Part shown: positions 26,101 to 33,704 of the stretch, in pieces
Position numbering within the stretch: the stretch's first letter is position 1
Layout of the letters: each line of letters starts with the position of its first letter
Source of the DNA: Enterobacter sichuanensis
GTDB lineage: Bacteria; Pseudomonadota; Gammaproteobacteria; Enterobacterales; Enterobacteriaceae
DNA length: 62,606 nucleotides
Assembly: GCF_002939185.1 (NCBI RefSeq)
Contig: NZ_POVL01000029.1
Span: 1-62,606, forward strand
Reading direction: 5' to 3'
Made by a program: the position numbers and the translations under genes
Notes under the pieces: generated by a model
What the model saw: the letters and a program-made list of their open reading frames with translations, nothing else
Told to the model about the DNA's origin: nothing
Database searches by the model: none

Positions 26101-26247
26101 CTGCTTCACCGTGAAAGGCGGATCTTCTGCGCGTCCAAGGCCAAAAAAGGCGTAAATACCGGCAATTGTTACGAGAACGATCAGAAACAGCGTGACTGAA
26201 CGCTCGCGAACGGCGAGCGCTGACAGGTTGAAGCGGTTTTCGCTCAT
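23158..26247 (-). CDS. RND family efflux permease
   Basis: This 1029-residue inner-membrane proton/drug antiporter of the hydrophobe/amphiphile RND class has twelve predicted membrane helices: one at about 13-35, two large periplasmic loops, and helix clusters near 335-480 and 855-1010. The proton-relay Asp pair is in LILALGLLVDDAIIAIEMM. It overlaps the upstream adaptor gene by four bases. No outer-membrane channel gene is present in this unit, so it likely uses TolC or another channel in trans. It resembles the branch with a single-TetR-controlled two-gene operon rather than AcrB. Substrates cannot be predicted. Confidence 0.95.
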   Translation of the reverse strand: MSENRFNLSALAVRERSVTLFLIVLVTIAGIYAFFGLGRAEDPPFTVKQMTVITVWPGATAQEIQDQVAEPLEKRLQELKWYDRTETYTRPGMAFITLSLQDKTPPAEVQDEFYQARKKLGDETRRLPSGVIGPMINDEFSDVTFALFALKAKGEPQRQLVRDAEGLRQQLLHVPGVKKVNIIGEQAERIYISFSHDRLATMGLSTQDIFTALNSQNALAAAGSIETRGAQIFIRLDGAFDELQKIRDTPFVAQGKTLKLSDVATVERGYEDPPTMLIRNQHEPALLLGIVMREGWNGLTLGKALDAEAAKINAGLPLGMTLTKVTDQSVNIRSSVDEFMIKFFVALLVVMVVCFVSMGWRVGVVVAAAVPLTLAVVFVVMEAAGINFDRVTLGSLILALGLLVDDAIIAIEMMVVKMEEGYDRIKASAYAWSHTAAPMLAGTLVTAIGFMPNGFAQSTAGEYTSNMFWIVGLALIASWFVAVVFTPYLGVKILPNIPVVEGGHAAIYNTSRYNRFRLLLGRVIARKWWVAGSVVAIFILAVLGMGLVKKQFFPTSDRPEVLVEVQMPYGTSIAQTSAATAKIEAWLSKQPEAKIVTAYIGQGSPRFYLAMAPELPDPSFAKVVILTDSETSREALKFRLREAVASGLAPEARVRVTQLVFGPYSPFPVAWRVSGPDVATVRGIADKVKAVLEASPMMRTVNSDWGSRVPVLHFTLDQNRLQATGLTSSDVARQLQFLLSGVPVTAVREDIRSVEVMGRAAGDIRLDPAKIEGFTLVGNAGQRVPLSQIGKIEIGMEDPILRRRDRTPTITVRGDIADTLQPPDVSVAIMKQLQPIVDALPAGYRIDMAGSIEESGKATQAMLPLFPIMIALTLLIIILQVRSLSAMVMVFLTAPLGLIGVVPTLLMFNQPFGINALVGLIALSGILMRNTLILIGQIDHNQKAGLDPFQAVVEATVQRARPVLLTAMAAVLAFIPLTHSVFWGTLAWTLIGGTLGGTIITLVFLPAMYAIWFRIRPAEQGVQPPAENV

Positions 26248-27353
26248 GGCGTGGTCTCCGCGAGGCCGGCATGACGTTGTTCGGCCAGCCTGACGGTCTC
26301 ACCTTCATGCAGAAGATGGGCACCCAGCGCAACAATCTTCTCCCCGGGCTTCACGCCTCCCGTGACCTGCGCGGCATCGTCCCCCACGCTCTGCACCGTA
26401 ACGGGCGTCCAGGTGACTTTTGCTGACCGATCGGAAATGCGCCAGACGCCGGGGCCGTTACCTGCATCGTAGAGGGAGGCCAGCGGAACCTGCATCACCT
26501 GGCCCTGCGCCTGGCGCTCGGCGAGCTGGAGCGTGACGGTTGCTCCCAGCGGCGCGTTTGCCAGGGTGCCTTCCAGGACATAGCGTGCTTCATAGGTGCG
26601 GGTGGTGGCGTCTGCGGAATCAGACAGCAGGCGCAGTGTTGCGCTGACCGGGTGTTTTTCATTGCCATACAGCGTGGCCTGCGCGGCGCTGCCGACGGCA
26701 GGACGCAGGGTCTCCGGGAACTGTACAAGCGCTTCGCGCTGTCCCGCTCTGGCAAGCCGGATCACCACCTGACCGGCGCTGACCACCTGACCCGGTTCGG
26801 CGAGGGTCTCCATCACCACGCCGTCTGAATCCGCCAGCAGTACGGCATAACCCGTGGCGTTTTGCGCCACGCTGGCCTGCGCCCGGGCAGCGCTGAGCTC
26901 AGCTCTGGCCGTATCCGCAGCGGCTTTGATCTGGTCATACTCCGCGGCGGACACGGCGCCAGAAGCCACAAGACCGCGATAGCGCGCCTCATCGCTGGAC
27001 GCTTTCCGGGCGCGCGCCTGGGCGGCGTCCACCGCGCGCTGCTGTGCCTGGGCCTGTAATTTCAGATCCACCGGGTCAAGGCGCAGCAACGGCTGACCCT
27101 GTTTGACGGTCTGCCCGGTATCCACCAGACGTTCGAGGATTTTTCCCTGCACCCTGAAACCCAAATCGCTTTGCGTTCTCGCGACCACCACGCCCGTGAA
27201 GGCGCGGGCTGTGTCGCTGGCAAGTGCGACAGAGGCGGATCTGACAAGCGGCGGCTGAGTGCGCGGATCGTCACTCGAAGACGTATCGCCGCATGCCACC
27301 AGGGCGAACGGCAGGAGACAAACGGCAACGCGGGCTGAAGTGAGCCTGAGCAT
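26244..27353 (-). CDS. RND efflux periplasmic adaptor lipoprotein
   Basis: This 369-residue membrane fusion protein starts with a lipoprotein signal (lipobox VAC at residues 19-21). Then come the barrel-sandwich half GFRVQGKILERLVDTGQTVKQGQPLLRLD, the alpha-helical hairpin (Ala/Gln-rich, about 90-165), the second lipoyl half DSDGVVMETLAEPGQVV, a beta-barrel and a membrane-proximal domain (mentioned by role, not in full). It is the first gene of the pump operon and its promoter region carries a 24-bp TetR operator candidate. The stop overlaps the permease start (ATGA). Confidence 0.94.
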   Translation of the reverse strand: MLRLTSARVAVCLLPFALVACGDTSSSDDPRTQPPLVRSASVALASDTARAFTGVVVARTQSDLGFRVQGKILERLVDTGQTVKQGQPLLRLDPVDLKLQAQAQQRAVDAAQARARKASSDEARYRGLVASGAVSAAEYDQIKAAADTARAELSAARAQASVAQNATGYAVLLADSDGVVMETLAEPGQVVSAGQVVIRLARAGQREALVQFPETLRPAVGSAAQATLYGNEKHPVSATLRLLSDSADATTRTYEARYVLEGTLANAPLGATVTLQLAERQAQGQVMQVPLASLYDAGNGPGVWRISDRSAKVTWTPVTVQSVGDDAAQVTGGVKPGEKIVALGAHLLHEGETVRLAEQRHAGLAETTP

Positions 27354-27400
27354 GGGAAACCTTTTAGACGTAACAGAACGGTATCCGCATTCTCTGACTA

Positions 27401-27424
27401 GTGACCAATATTGTCAATGGTCAC
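27401..27424. promoter_or_regulatory. TetR operator candidate before the RND operon
   Basis: GTGACCA (27401-27407) and TGGTCAC (27418-27424) form a perfect 7-bp inverted repeat with a 10-base spacer. It lies between the tetR stop and the adaptor start. The same element recurs upstream of the tetR gene at 28081-28104. Confidence 0.75.
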
Positions 27425-27427
27425 AAA

Positions 27428-28042
27428 TCAGGGGGCCAGGCTTCGTAAAATCAGTGAAGAGAGCAGCACTGCCGCAGTTGGGGCCGTTTCGAGGTTGTAC
27501 TGCAGCTGTACCGGATTGATGTAAGGACACATCACCATGTGGATGGCCTGGGTGACCTCGTCCAGCGGCGTTTTTCTCTCGAACTCACCGTCCTGCCTGC
27601 CTTCGATGATGATGCTCTCAATCAGCTTCATCAGGCTTTCTGCATACCGTTCCGTTGAGGGCCACTGTTCGCGTGCGGCGACGGCGGCAATGTCGTAAAG
27701 CTTACGATCGTGGAAGAACAGCTCGCTGCCTGCTTCAGTTAGCGCTTTGAAAAGACGGCGCAGTTTTTCGCTGGCTGAGGGCGCGTCCTCGATGGCGGAA
27801 AGCACGGCCGCCATGATCAGTTCCAGGCGGTTAGCGCAGATCACTTCGCCAATTGCCTGTTTGGACTCAAAAAATTTATAAATGTAGGACTTAGAAAAAC
27901 CGATAGATTTGGCCAGCTCGGCCACGGTGGTTTTTTCATAGCCGTAGTGGCCGAAGTGCTCAAAAGCCGCTTCGACGATTTGCTCTCTGACAGTGTGGTC
28001 AAGTGGACCACGTGATGATGGGGTAGGCATATTTTTAGTCAT
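27428..28042 (-). CDS. TetR family repressor of the RND operon
   Basis: This 204-residue TetR-type regulator has the helix-turn-helix TTVAELAKSIGFSKSYIYKFF at about 38-58 and a C-terminal ligand-binding domain. It is encoded immediately upstream of and in line with the adaptor and permease genes. Matching inverted repeats lie before both tetR and the adaptor, so it should repress itself and the pump. A second ATG four codons in is possible, and neither start has a strong ribosome site. Confidence 0.92.
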   Translation of the reverse strand: MTKNMPTPSSRGPLDHTVREQIVEAAFEHFGHYGYEKTTVAELAKSIGFSKSYIYKFFESKQAIGEVICANRLELIMAAVLSAIEDAPSASEKLRRLFKALTEAGSELFFHDRKLYDIAAVAAREQWPSTERYAESLMKLIESIIIEGRQDGEFERKTPLDEVTQAIHMVMCPYINPVQLQYNLETAPTAAVLLSSLILRSLAP

Positions 28043-28080
28043 TATTTAAGCTTAGCGTGACAGGTTACGATTAACAACGA

Positions 28081-28104
28081 GTGACCATTTTGTATTTTGG
28101 TTAC
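28081..28104. promoter_or_regulatory. TetR operator candidate before its own gene
   Basis: GTGACCA (28081-28087) and TGGTTAC (28098-28104) with a 10-base spacer repeat the operator seen at 27401-27424 with one change. It lies about 40 bases before the tetR start codon. Confidence 0.7.
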
Positions 28105-28177
28105 CTGTGTTTTCGTACCAGGTCATTCAGACGGGACGATGACCCGGTGAGGGGTAGTGTATCACCGTTTTTTGGCG

Positions 28178-29089
28178 TTATTGTTTTTTAAGCCAGTCGA
28201 GAAAAAACTGACTGAACGCTGTGACCTGAAGCGGCTGCAGGGTGCGCTGCGGGTAGACAAACTGCAGCCCGACGTCTTTGCGGTCGTATCGGCTAAAGCC
28301 GGTGAAGCTGTCGGCAAACAGCACCGTGAGTCTCCCTGTCTCAACGTCGTCTTTGACGTCCCACCACGATTTCCCCGCGATGCCCGCCCCGCTGAGTGCC
28401 CACTGACGAAGCAGCGCGCCGTCGTCACACACCATGGCAGGATCGACGCGAACGACCGTTTCCTTGCCCTCTGTCTCAAAGCGCCATTCGTTCATCACCA
28501 CCCCCTGCGACTCAAGCGCCAGGCACCGGTGATGGGCTAACTCCGCAAACGTGGCCGGGACACCATGGGCGGTAAGATAGGCCCGGGAGGCGACCAGTAC
28601 CCGATGATTGGGGCGAATATTTTTGACGACAAGGCTGCTGTCCGGGAGGTTGCCGAAGCGCACGCTCATATCGAGCCGGTTAGCGACCAGGTCCTCAACG
28701 TGCTCTCTTAACGAGATGAAAAATTTCACGTCGGGATGGTGGCGGGAAAACTCAACCACGGCGGGGCTAAGGTACTGCCTGCCAAAGTCAGAGGGGGCAG
28801 AAAGGCGAATATTACCGCTGAGCACACCTTCTTTTTGCGTCAGTAACGACTCGGCATGTTGAACCTCTTCCAGCACGCGCAGCGCGGCATGGTAAAACTC
28901 TTCGCCAGCACGGGTCAGGGTGATGGACCGCGTTGAGCGATGGAACAGGCGGGTCTGGTAGCGCTCTTCAATTGCCTTCAGCCTGGCCGTCATGGTGGCA
29001 GGGGAAAGCGACAGGCGTCGTCCGGCAGCGGAAAGGCCACCGGCCTCAGCGACTTCAACCAGCAGGGCCATGTCTTCGAGTTTTCCCAT
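28178..29089 (-). CDS. LysR family regulator, divergent from alkene reductase
   Basis: This 303-residue LysR-type regulator starts MGKLEDMALLVEVAEAGGL, with the helix-turn-helix at about 18-45 (LSAAGRRLSLSPATMTARLK) and an effector domain from about 90. It is of the common CrgA/DmlR-like group. It is divergent from an Old Yellow Enzyme gene with a 98-bp shared region that contains a 12-bp inverted repeat, so it probably regulates that gene in response to an electrophile or enone. Confidence 0.92.
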   Translation of the reverse strand: MGKLEDMALLVEVAEAGGLSAAGRRLSLSPATMTARLKAIEERYQTRLFHRSTRSITLTRAGEEFYHAALRVLEEVQHAESLLTQKEGVLSGNIRLSAPSDFGRQYLSPAVVEFSRHHPDVKFFISLREHVEDLVANRLDMSVRFGNLPDSSLVVKNIRPNHRVLVASRAYLTAHGVPATFAELAHHRCLALESQGVVMNEWRFETEGKETVVRVDPAMVCDDGALLRQWALSGAGIAGKSWWDVKDDVETGRLTVLFADSFTGFSRYDRKDVGLQFVYPQRTLQPLQVTAFSQFFLDWLKKQ

Positions 29090-29110
29090 TATTCATCTTT
29101 TCCGAAAAGT

Positions 29111-29146
29111 GCATCTGATTTTAGCGTAATTATCAAAAGCAGATGC
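29111..29146. promoter_or_regulatory. Inverted repeat in LysR / alkene reductase promoter
   Basis: GCATCTGATTTT (29111-29122) and AAAAGCAGATGC (29135-29146) are inverted copies with one mismatch and a 12-base spacer. It occupies the middle of the divergent promoter region and is the best candidate for the LysR binding site. Confidence 0.6.
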
Positions 29147-29187
29147 TGTCTGTAAAGTGGTTTCATCCAAAGCATAAGGGATGAAAC

Positions 29188-30294
29188 ATGAAACAGACCT
29201 CACTTTTTGAACGCTACAGGTTAGGTCCGCAGGACCTGAAAAATCGTATCGTCATGGCGCCGATGACCCGCGCACGTTCCCTTCAGCCGGGGAATATTCC
29301 CTCTGCACTGATGGCGGAATATTACCGGCAGCGGGCCAGCGCGGGCTTAATCATCACCGAAGCCACGCAGATCTCGCCTCAGGGTCAGGGATACTCCTGG
29401 ACGCCCGGCATTCATACGCCGGAGCAGGTTTCAGGATGGCAACTCATCACGGGCGCCGTGCATCAGGCGGGCGGACTCATTTTTTCTCAGCTCTGGCACG
29501 TCGGGCGAATGTCCCACGCCAGTTTTCATCAGGACGGCCAGCCCGTCGCCCCGTCAGCGCTGGCGCCAGACGCGCAGGTATGGGTGGTGAATGAAAAGGG
29601 TGAAGGCCAAATGGTGGACTGCCCGCAACCGCGAGCGCTTTCGCGCAAGGACATTCGCAGCATCGTCGCGGACTATCGCCAGGCCGCGCTGAATGCCGTT
29701 CAGGCCGGATTTGATGGCGTGGAGGTTCACGGCGGTAACGGTTATTTAATCGACCAGTTCCTGCGCCAGACATCCAATATACGCACGGATGAGTACGGCG
29801 GCACGCTGGCGAATCGGATCCGCTTTGCTCAGGAAGTGTTAAGCGCCATTGCTGAGGCCATTGGTCACGAGCGAACGGGCATTCGTCTTTCGCCGTTTAT
29901 CACCCAGCGCGGGATGAACGACCCGCAGGTCTCTGAAGCCATACTCGCGCTTGCGGCCTGGTGCGAACAACAAGGGATCGCGTTTATCCACCTGGCGGAA
30001 GCCGACTGGGACGATGCGCCGCAGATCCCCGAACAATTCCGTCAGTCACTTCGCGAGACCTTTAGCGGGACGCTGATCGTCGCGGGTAACTATGACCTTG
30101 CAAAAGCCGAAAAAATACTTGCTGCGGGCTATGCCGATTTAATTGCCTTCGGACGACCGTTTATTGCCAACCCGGATTTACCCCACCGGCTGGCGCACCG
30201 GTTACCGCTGGCAGAGGTGCGGGATCCCGCCACGCTGTTTGGTGGTGCCGGGACGGGATATACCGATTACCCACAATACAGGGTTAGCAAGTAA
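29188..30294 (+). CDS. Old Yellow Enzyme family alkene reductase
   Basis: This 368-residue FMN-dependent ene-reductase is NemA-like. FMN and substrate residues are visible: MAPMTRARS near the N-terminus, the active-site pair in GLIITEATQIS, HVGRMSHASF, GVEVHGGNGYLIDQFLR (the His/Asn type pair in HGGNGYL), and the phosphate-binding GYADLIAFGRPFIANPDL. These enzymes reduce activated alkenes, nitro compounds and maleimides. It is the first gene of a short unit with the NTF2-fold exported protein, and its control by the divergent LysR protein is inferred. Confidence 0.94.
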   Translation: MKQTSLFERYRLGPQDLKNRIVMAPMTRARSLQPGNIPSALMAEYYRQRASAGLIITEATQISPQGQGYSWTPGIHTPEQVSGWQLITGAVHQAGGLIFSQLWHVGRMSHASFHQDGQPVAPSALAPDAQVWVVNEKGEGQMVDCPQPRALSRKDIRSIVADYRQAALNAVQAGFDGVEVHGGNGYLIDQFLRQTSNIRTDEYGGTLANRIRFAQEVLSAIAEAIGHERTGIRLSPFITQRGMNDPQVSEAILALAAWCEQQGIAFIHLAEADWDDAPQIPEQFRQSLRETFSGTLIVAGNYDLAKAEKILAAGYADLIAFGRPFIANPDLPHRLAHRLPLAEVRDPATLFGGAGTGYTDYPQYRVSK

Positions 30295-30316
30295 CGTAAA
30301 AATGGTGAGAAAGAAT

Positions 30317-30856
30317 ATGAACGCTTTGAAAACTTTTCGTCCCGCCCTCGCGGCGCTTATTTTTGTTGGACTGTCGGGTGCCGCGTATTCGGCGCAGTCA
30401 GAATGGGTGAAACCACAGCAGCTTATTGTGGATAAGAGCCTGTCCCGGACGCAATTGACAACGAATGAAGCCGTTGCCAGAGAATATGCCACGTTCTGGA
30501 ACACCGGAGAAGAATCCCTGGCGCGTGATGCTCTGGCAGCGAATTTTATTGATAAAACGCCGCCGGAAGGTCGTAAGCAGGGGCCGGAGGGCGCTATTTT
30601 AGCCTCGCGTGTGTTTCGCACGGCCGTGCCGGATTTACGCTGTGAGGTTGAGCAGATGATTATTTCCGGCGACCGCGTGGTCTCCCATTTGCATTTTTAC
30701 GGCACATTCACCGGGACATTTGGCAAGCTGAAGGGGAAGGGGCAAAAAATAGATTTTATCGCCACGGATATCTATGAAATCCGCGAAGGTAAAATTGCCG
30801 CTAACTGGCATATTGAAGACAACCTGACGCTGATGAAACAGCTGGGCGCACTGTAA
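30317..30856 (+). CDS. Exported SnoaL-like (NTF2-fold) protein
   Basis: This 179-residue protein has a Sec signal peptide (MNALKTFRPALAALIFVGLS, cut after about Ala-Tyr-Ser-Ala). The mature part is a SnoaL/ester-cyclase type NTF2-fold domain with VAREYATFWNTGEE, the turn EGRKQGPEGA, and the final strands KIDFIATDIYEIREGKIAANW. It lies 22 bases after the alkene reductase and is probably co-transcribed. The function in the periplasm is unknown; relatives are sometimes annotated ester cyclase without proof. ATG 30317 is preferred because a GAGAAAG site precedes it. Confidence 0.8.
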   Translation: MNALKTFRPALAALIFVGLSGAAYSAQSEWVKPQQLIVDKSLSRTQLTTNEAVAREYATFWNTGEESLARDALAANFIDKTPPEGRKQGPEGAILASRVFRTAVPDLRCEVEQMIISGDRVVSHLHFYGTFTGTFGKLKGKGQKIDFIATDIYEIREGKIAANWHIEDNLTLMKQLGAL

Positions 30857-30861
30857 TTCAA

Positions 30862-30883
30862 CACTCCGGGGCAGCCCGGAGTG
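30862..30883. terminator. Stem-loop between convergent genes
   Basis: CACTCCGGG (30862-30870) and CCCGGAGTG (30875-30883) form a perfect 9-bp stem with a 4-base loop in the 37-bp gap between convergent genes. It has no U-tract, but a bidirectional terminator is plausible. Confidence 0.5.
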
Positions 30884-30893
30884 ATGCGAAATC

Positions 30894-31364
30894 CTATAAT
30901 CCCAGATCGCTCAGCGAGGGGTGATCGTCCGGGCGTCTGCCCAGCGGCCAGTGGAACAGCCGCTCTGATTCTTGTATCGGCATATCGTTTACGCAGGCAA
31001 AACGACGCTTCATCAGTCCGTCCGGTGCGAACTCCCAGTTTTCATTGCCGTACGAGCGGAACCAGTTGCCGGAATCATCATGCCATTCATAGGCATAGCG
31101 AACGGCGATGCGGTTATCCGTAAAAGCCCACAGCTCCTTAATCAGACGATAATCCAGCTCTTTTTTCCATTTCCGCGCCAGGAATGCCTGCGCCTCTTCA
31201 CGGTTGTTGGTGGCGAACTCAGCGCGGTTGCGCCATTGGGTATCCAGCGTATAGGCCAGCGCGACTTTCGCCGGGTCGCGGCTGTTCCAGCCATCTTCTG
31301 CCAGTCTGACTTTTTCTGTCGCACTTTCACGGGTAAAGGGCGGTAAGGGAGGGCGTGTGTTCAT
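30894..31364 (-). CDS. DUF1348 NTF2-like protein
   Basis: This 156-residue cytoplasmic protein is of the DUF1348 group (nuclear transport factor 2 fold). It starts with [19 protein letters not shown] and contains the family block TQWRNRAEF, then [19 protein letters not shown] and [25 protein letters not shown]. No activity is established for the family. It is divergent from a TetR-family gene, and an 18-bp perfect palindrome lies between the two starts, so it is probably the repressor's target. Confidence 0.88.
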   Translation of the reverse strand: MNTRPPLPPFTRESATEKVRLAEDGWNSRDPAKVALAYTLDTQWRNRAEFATNNREEAQAFLARKWKKELDYRLIKELWAFTDNRIAVRYAYEWHDDSGNWFRSYGNENWEFAPDGLMKRRFACVNDMPIQESERLFHWPLGRRPDDHPSLSDLGL

Positions 31365-31388
31365 GGCGATTACCTCAGTGAGTTATAT

Positions 31389-31406
31389 GTAGACAGATCT
31401 GTCTAC
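31389..31406. promoter_or_regulatory. Perfect 18-bp palindrome, TetR operator candidate
   Basis: GTAGACAGATCTGTCTAC is a perfect palindrome in the divergent region between the DUF1348 gene and tetR, 25 bases from the DUF1348 start codon. The symmetry and position fit a TetR-type operator controlling both genes. Confidence 0.8.
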
Positions 31407-31465
31407 TTGCGGTAATCTATGCCTGTAAAATAACGCTGTCAACCCCCTTATGAGGCTGTGGAAAA

Positions 31466-32047
31466 ATGAAAGCAGAAGCTGCAGGAAACGATAAAAAAAT
31501 CAGCGTCAGGGATAAAATAATACTAACGGCGCACGATCTGTTTTATTCCACGGGCTTTAAAGCAACCGGCGTGGATACGCTTATCAAGCAGGCGAAAGTC
31601 ACCAAGGTGACGTTTTATCGTCACTTTCCGAGTAAAAGTTTACTTATCCTTGCCTATTTGCAGTATCGGCATGAAATATGGATTGACTGGTTTGAAACCA
31701 CGCTGCGCCGACATCTCGATGAAGGCGAAAAACCTGCTGATGCGATTTCTGCAACGCTATATGAATGGTTTGTTTCACCCGAGTTCCACGGCTGTGCGTT
31801 TATTAATGCCAGCGCGGAAGCCAAATCCGAAGATATTGAAAGCGAAATAAAAGCGATATGTCGCGATCATAAAATCGAAACAAAGAATATTATTGCGTCA
31901 CTGACGAAGATCGCTGATGAGCACGTCGTCAATGAAATCATGCTGCTCATTGACGGTGCCATTATTCATGCGCAGATGGGCATGGGGACGGATGAGGTCA
32001 TCACGTCGTTGAAGCGGGCGTTGGCAGGCTTACCAGGTGGCAAATGA
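31466..32047 (+). CDS. TetR family regulator
   Basis: This 193-residue TetR-type protein has the helix-turn-helix at about 36-58 (GVDTLIKQAKVTKVTFYRHFP) and a helical C-terminal domain. It is divergent from the DUF1348 gene across a perfect palindrome and overlaps the acetyltransferase gene downstream by four bases (ATGA). The locus therefore looks like a small regulon of two NTF2/GNAT enzymes and their repressor. The ligand is unknown. Confidence 0.9.
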   Translation: MKAEAAGNDKKISVRDKIILTAHDLFYSTGFKATGVDTLIKQAKVTKVTFYRHFPSKSLLILAYLQYRHEIWIDWFETTLRRHLDEGEKPADAISATLYEWFVSPEFHGCAFINASAEAKSEDIESEIKAICRDHKIETKNIIASLTKIADEHVVNEIMLLIDGAIIHAQMGMGTDEVITSLKRALAGLPGGK

Positions 32048-32556
32048 TGCTTAGAATTCGACAGGCCACCGTGGCCGATTCAACACTGTTAAGCGAGCTG
32101 GGATACCGCATTTATCCCGCCCATTTTCAGCATTTGTGGGTGTCAGGCGCAGAAATGAAGGATTTTCTGGACGCCGAGTACGCCCCTTCCGTCGTCGAGC
32201 AGAGCCTGACTGAGAGCCCTGTTTCCTGGTTTGTAGCCGAAACCGATCGCCCCGTGGGGTTCATGAAAGCGACCTGGGAGGCCACGATCCCAGAAACGGA
32301 TAAACAGGGCGTGCTCCTTAACAAGCTCTACCTTGATCCTGCTGAAACCGGCAAGAACTATGGTCAGTTCATGTTCAACACCATTATCGACCTGGCCCGG
32401 AACAGGGGGAAAAACTATCTCTGGCTGGAGGTGCTTGAGCAGAATGCGGGCGCGTACCGGTTTTACCAAAAGCAGGGCATGCTCTGCATTAAGAACGTTC
32501 TTTTCGAAACCGCTTCTCAGCAGAGCATACTCAGAATTATGGGGATGTCTCTTTAG
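32044..32556 (+). CDS. GNAT family N-acetyltransferase
   Basis: This 170-residue acetyltransferase has the acetyl-CoA binding region LLNKLYLDPAETGKNYGQFMF (about 95-115) and the C-terminal LWLEVLEQNAGAYRFYQKQGM segment, both standard for the GNAT fold. The gene starts within the stop codon of tetR, so the two are co-translated. Its last 20 bases overlap the end of a convergent membrane-protein gene. The acceptor substrate is unknown. Confidence 0.88.
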   Translation: MMLRIRQATVADSTLLSELGYRIYPAHFQHLWVSGAEMKDFLDAEYAPSVVEQSLTESPVSWFVAETDRPVGFMKATWEATIPETDKQGVLLNKLYLDPAETGKNYGQFMFNTIIDLARNRGKNYLWLEVLEQNAGAYRFYQKQGMLCIKNVLFETASQQSILRIMGMSL

Positions 32557-33325
32557 CACACGCATGCTCGTCCCGCTGTGCCAGCGACAGCGCGCTGGCG
32601 CTGGCGGGATCGAACAACGACAGGCTCTCAATCTGATTGAGTAAAATCACTTTGCGGAATGACATGGCGCTGCGGGGTTCCGAGTCGAGCGTGATGTCAT
32701 GCTCCGCATACCACCTGCTGTAATTATTCTCGATGCGCAGGTTCATTGTCTTCGCGTCCCGGTACCCGCTCAACATCGGGATCAGCACGATGTTGGCCGT
32801 TTTTTCATATTCCAGCGTCGCGGTGTGGATCATCCCCACGTATATCCGCCTCGACCGCAGCGTGACCTGCGCCAGCTCGCCTTGCTCCATACACTGATAG
32901 AGCAATTGTTCGATCCCACTCGCCTGCGCAAGCCGTTTGTAGAGCTTTTTCCGGCTCTCGCCGTCCAGTCTGGCGCTGCCTGCCCAGTTAGAGCGGTAGA
33001 GGCAAAACAGGATGGCGAAGGCCAGCATCACCACCACCGGCGCCTGAATGCCTAAAAAACTCCAGTTCATAAAGTCGATTTGCCAGTCGGTGTATTTCGG
33101 AGAGGCAAAGTGAAAAGCGTTGTTGGCGGCGGAGAGGGCGAGCAGCAGCAGCCAGAGCAGCCCCGTGGCAATCACGCCTTGCAGAACGAAAATAGAGCCA
33201 TAAAGCGCAACCAGAAAATAGACATCCCAGCCAAAGGAGCGTTTGATCTTAAAGCGGGTCGACAGGTCGCGGCTGGTGTACCAGTACCCGCAGACCATCA
33301 GCACCATAAATATCGCCGTTCCCAT
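32537..33325 (-). CDS. Uncharacterised membrane protein with cytosolic C-terminal domain
   Basis: This 262-residue protein is not a named family that I recognise. It has a short hydrophobic N-terminus (about 2-15), two long membrane segments (about 34-66 and 90-112), and then a soluble domain of 150 residues. That domain has a compact beta-rich stretch (VTLRSRRIYVGMI, then TANIVLIPMLSGY and SFRKVILLNQIESLSLF) resembling a small Sm-like or SH3-like barrel. It starts one base after the stop of a 65-residue gene, so the two form a coupled pair. Confidence 0.75.
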   Translation of the reverse strand: MGTAIFMVLMVCGYWYTSRDLSTRFKIKRSFGWDVYFLVALYGSIFVLQGVIATGLLWLLLLALSAANNAFHFASPKYTDWQIDFMNWSFLGIQAPVVVMLAFAILFCLYRSNWAGSARLDGESRKKLYKRLAQASGIEQLLYQCMEQGELAQVTLRSRRIYVGMIHTATLEYEKTANIVLIPMLSGYRDAKTMNLRIENNYSRWYAEHDITLDSEPRSAMSFRKVILLNQIESLSLFDPASASALSLAQRDEHACAKETSP

Positions 33326-33326
33326 A

Positions 33327-33524
33327 TCAGGCCCTCTTCAGCGCGTTGACGTGACGCAGAAAGTCCTGCCGCACCTCGTTGCTCTTGTAGTTCACCGAGG
33401 CGTTCCCGTCCTGGTCGATGATGATGCGATCGCCATCTTCGACAGCTTCAATAATTTCCTGCTGACTCATGACCTGAAGTAAGGATTCGGGGCTGGAGAA
33501 AAGTGAGAGAAAGAAGCGTTTCAT
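33327..33524 (-). CDS. Small protein coupled to the membrane protein
   Basis: This 65-residue acidic protein starts at ATG 33524 (MKRFFLSLFSSPES), which has an AAGG site 9-10 bases upstream; an ATG three codons earlier sits inside that site and is unlikely. There is no obvious domain. The body alternates polar and hydrophobic residues (IIEAVEDGDRIIIDQDGNAS). Only one base separates its stop from the start of the membrane-protein gene, so a joint function is likely. Confidence 0.65.
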   Translation of the reverse strand: MKRFFLSLFSSPESLLQVMSQQEIIEAVEDGDRIIIDQDGNASVNYKSNEVRQDFLRHVNALKRA

Positions 33525-33605
33525 GTCAGGCATCCTTATGAATTAAAAAGAATAAGCCTGGAAGATGGCCGGTGAGTTTGCCTTAAGGATTTCCTGAAAG
33601 TGAAA

Positions 33606-33637
33606 GCCGGATGGCGGCTACGTCTCACCCGGCCTAC
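33606..33637. repeat. REP-type palindrome
   Basis: GCCGGATGGCGGCTACG followed by CTCACCCGGCCTAC is a single REP unit in the intergenic region before the eight-gene operon. Confidence 0.7.
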
Positions 33638-33704
33638 AAAGCTCTCAATTGAATGAAGGTTCATCTCATTGAAAGTATTAGAAAATAAAAAATAAATTTG
33701 CACA

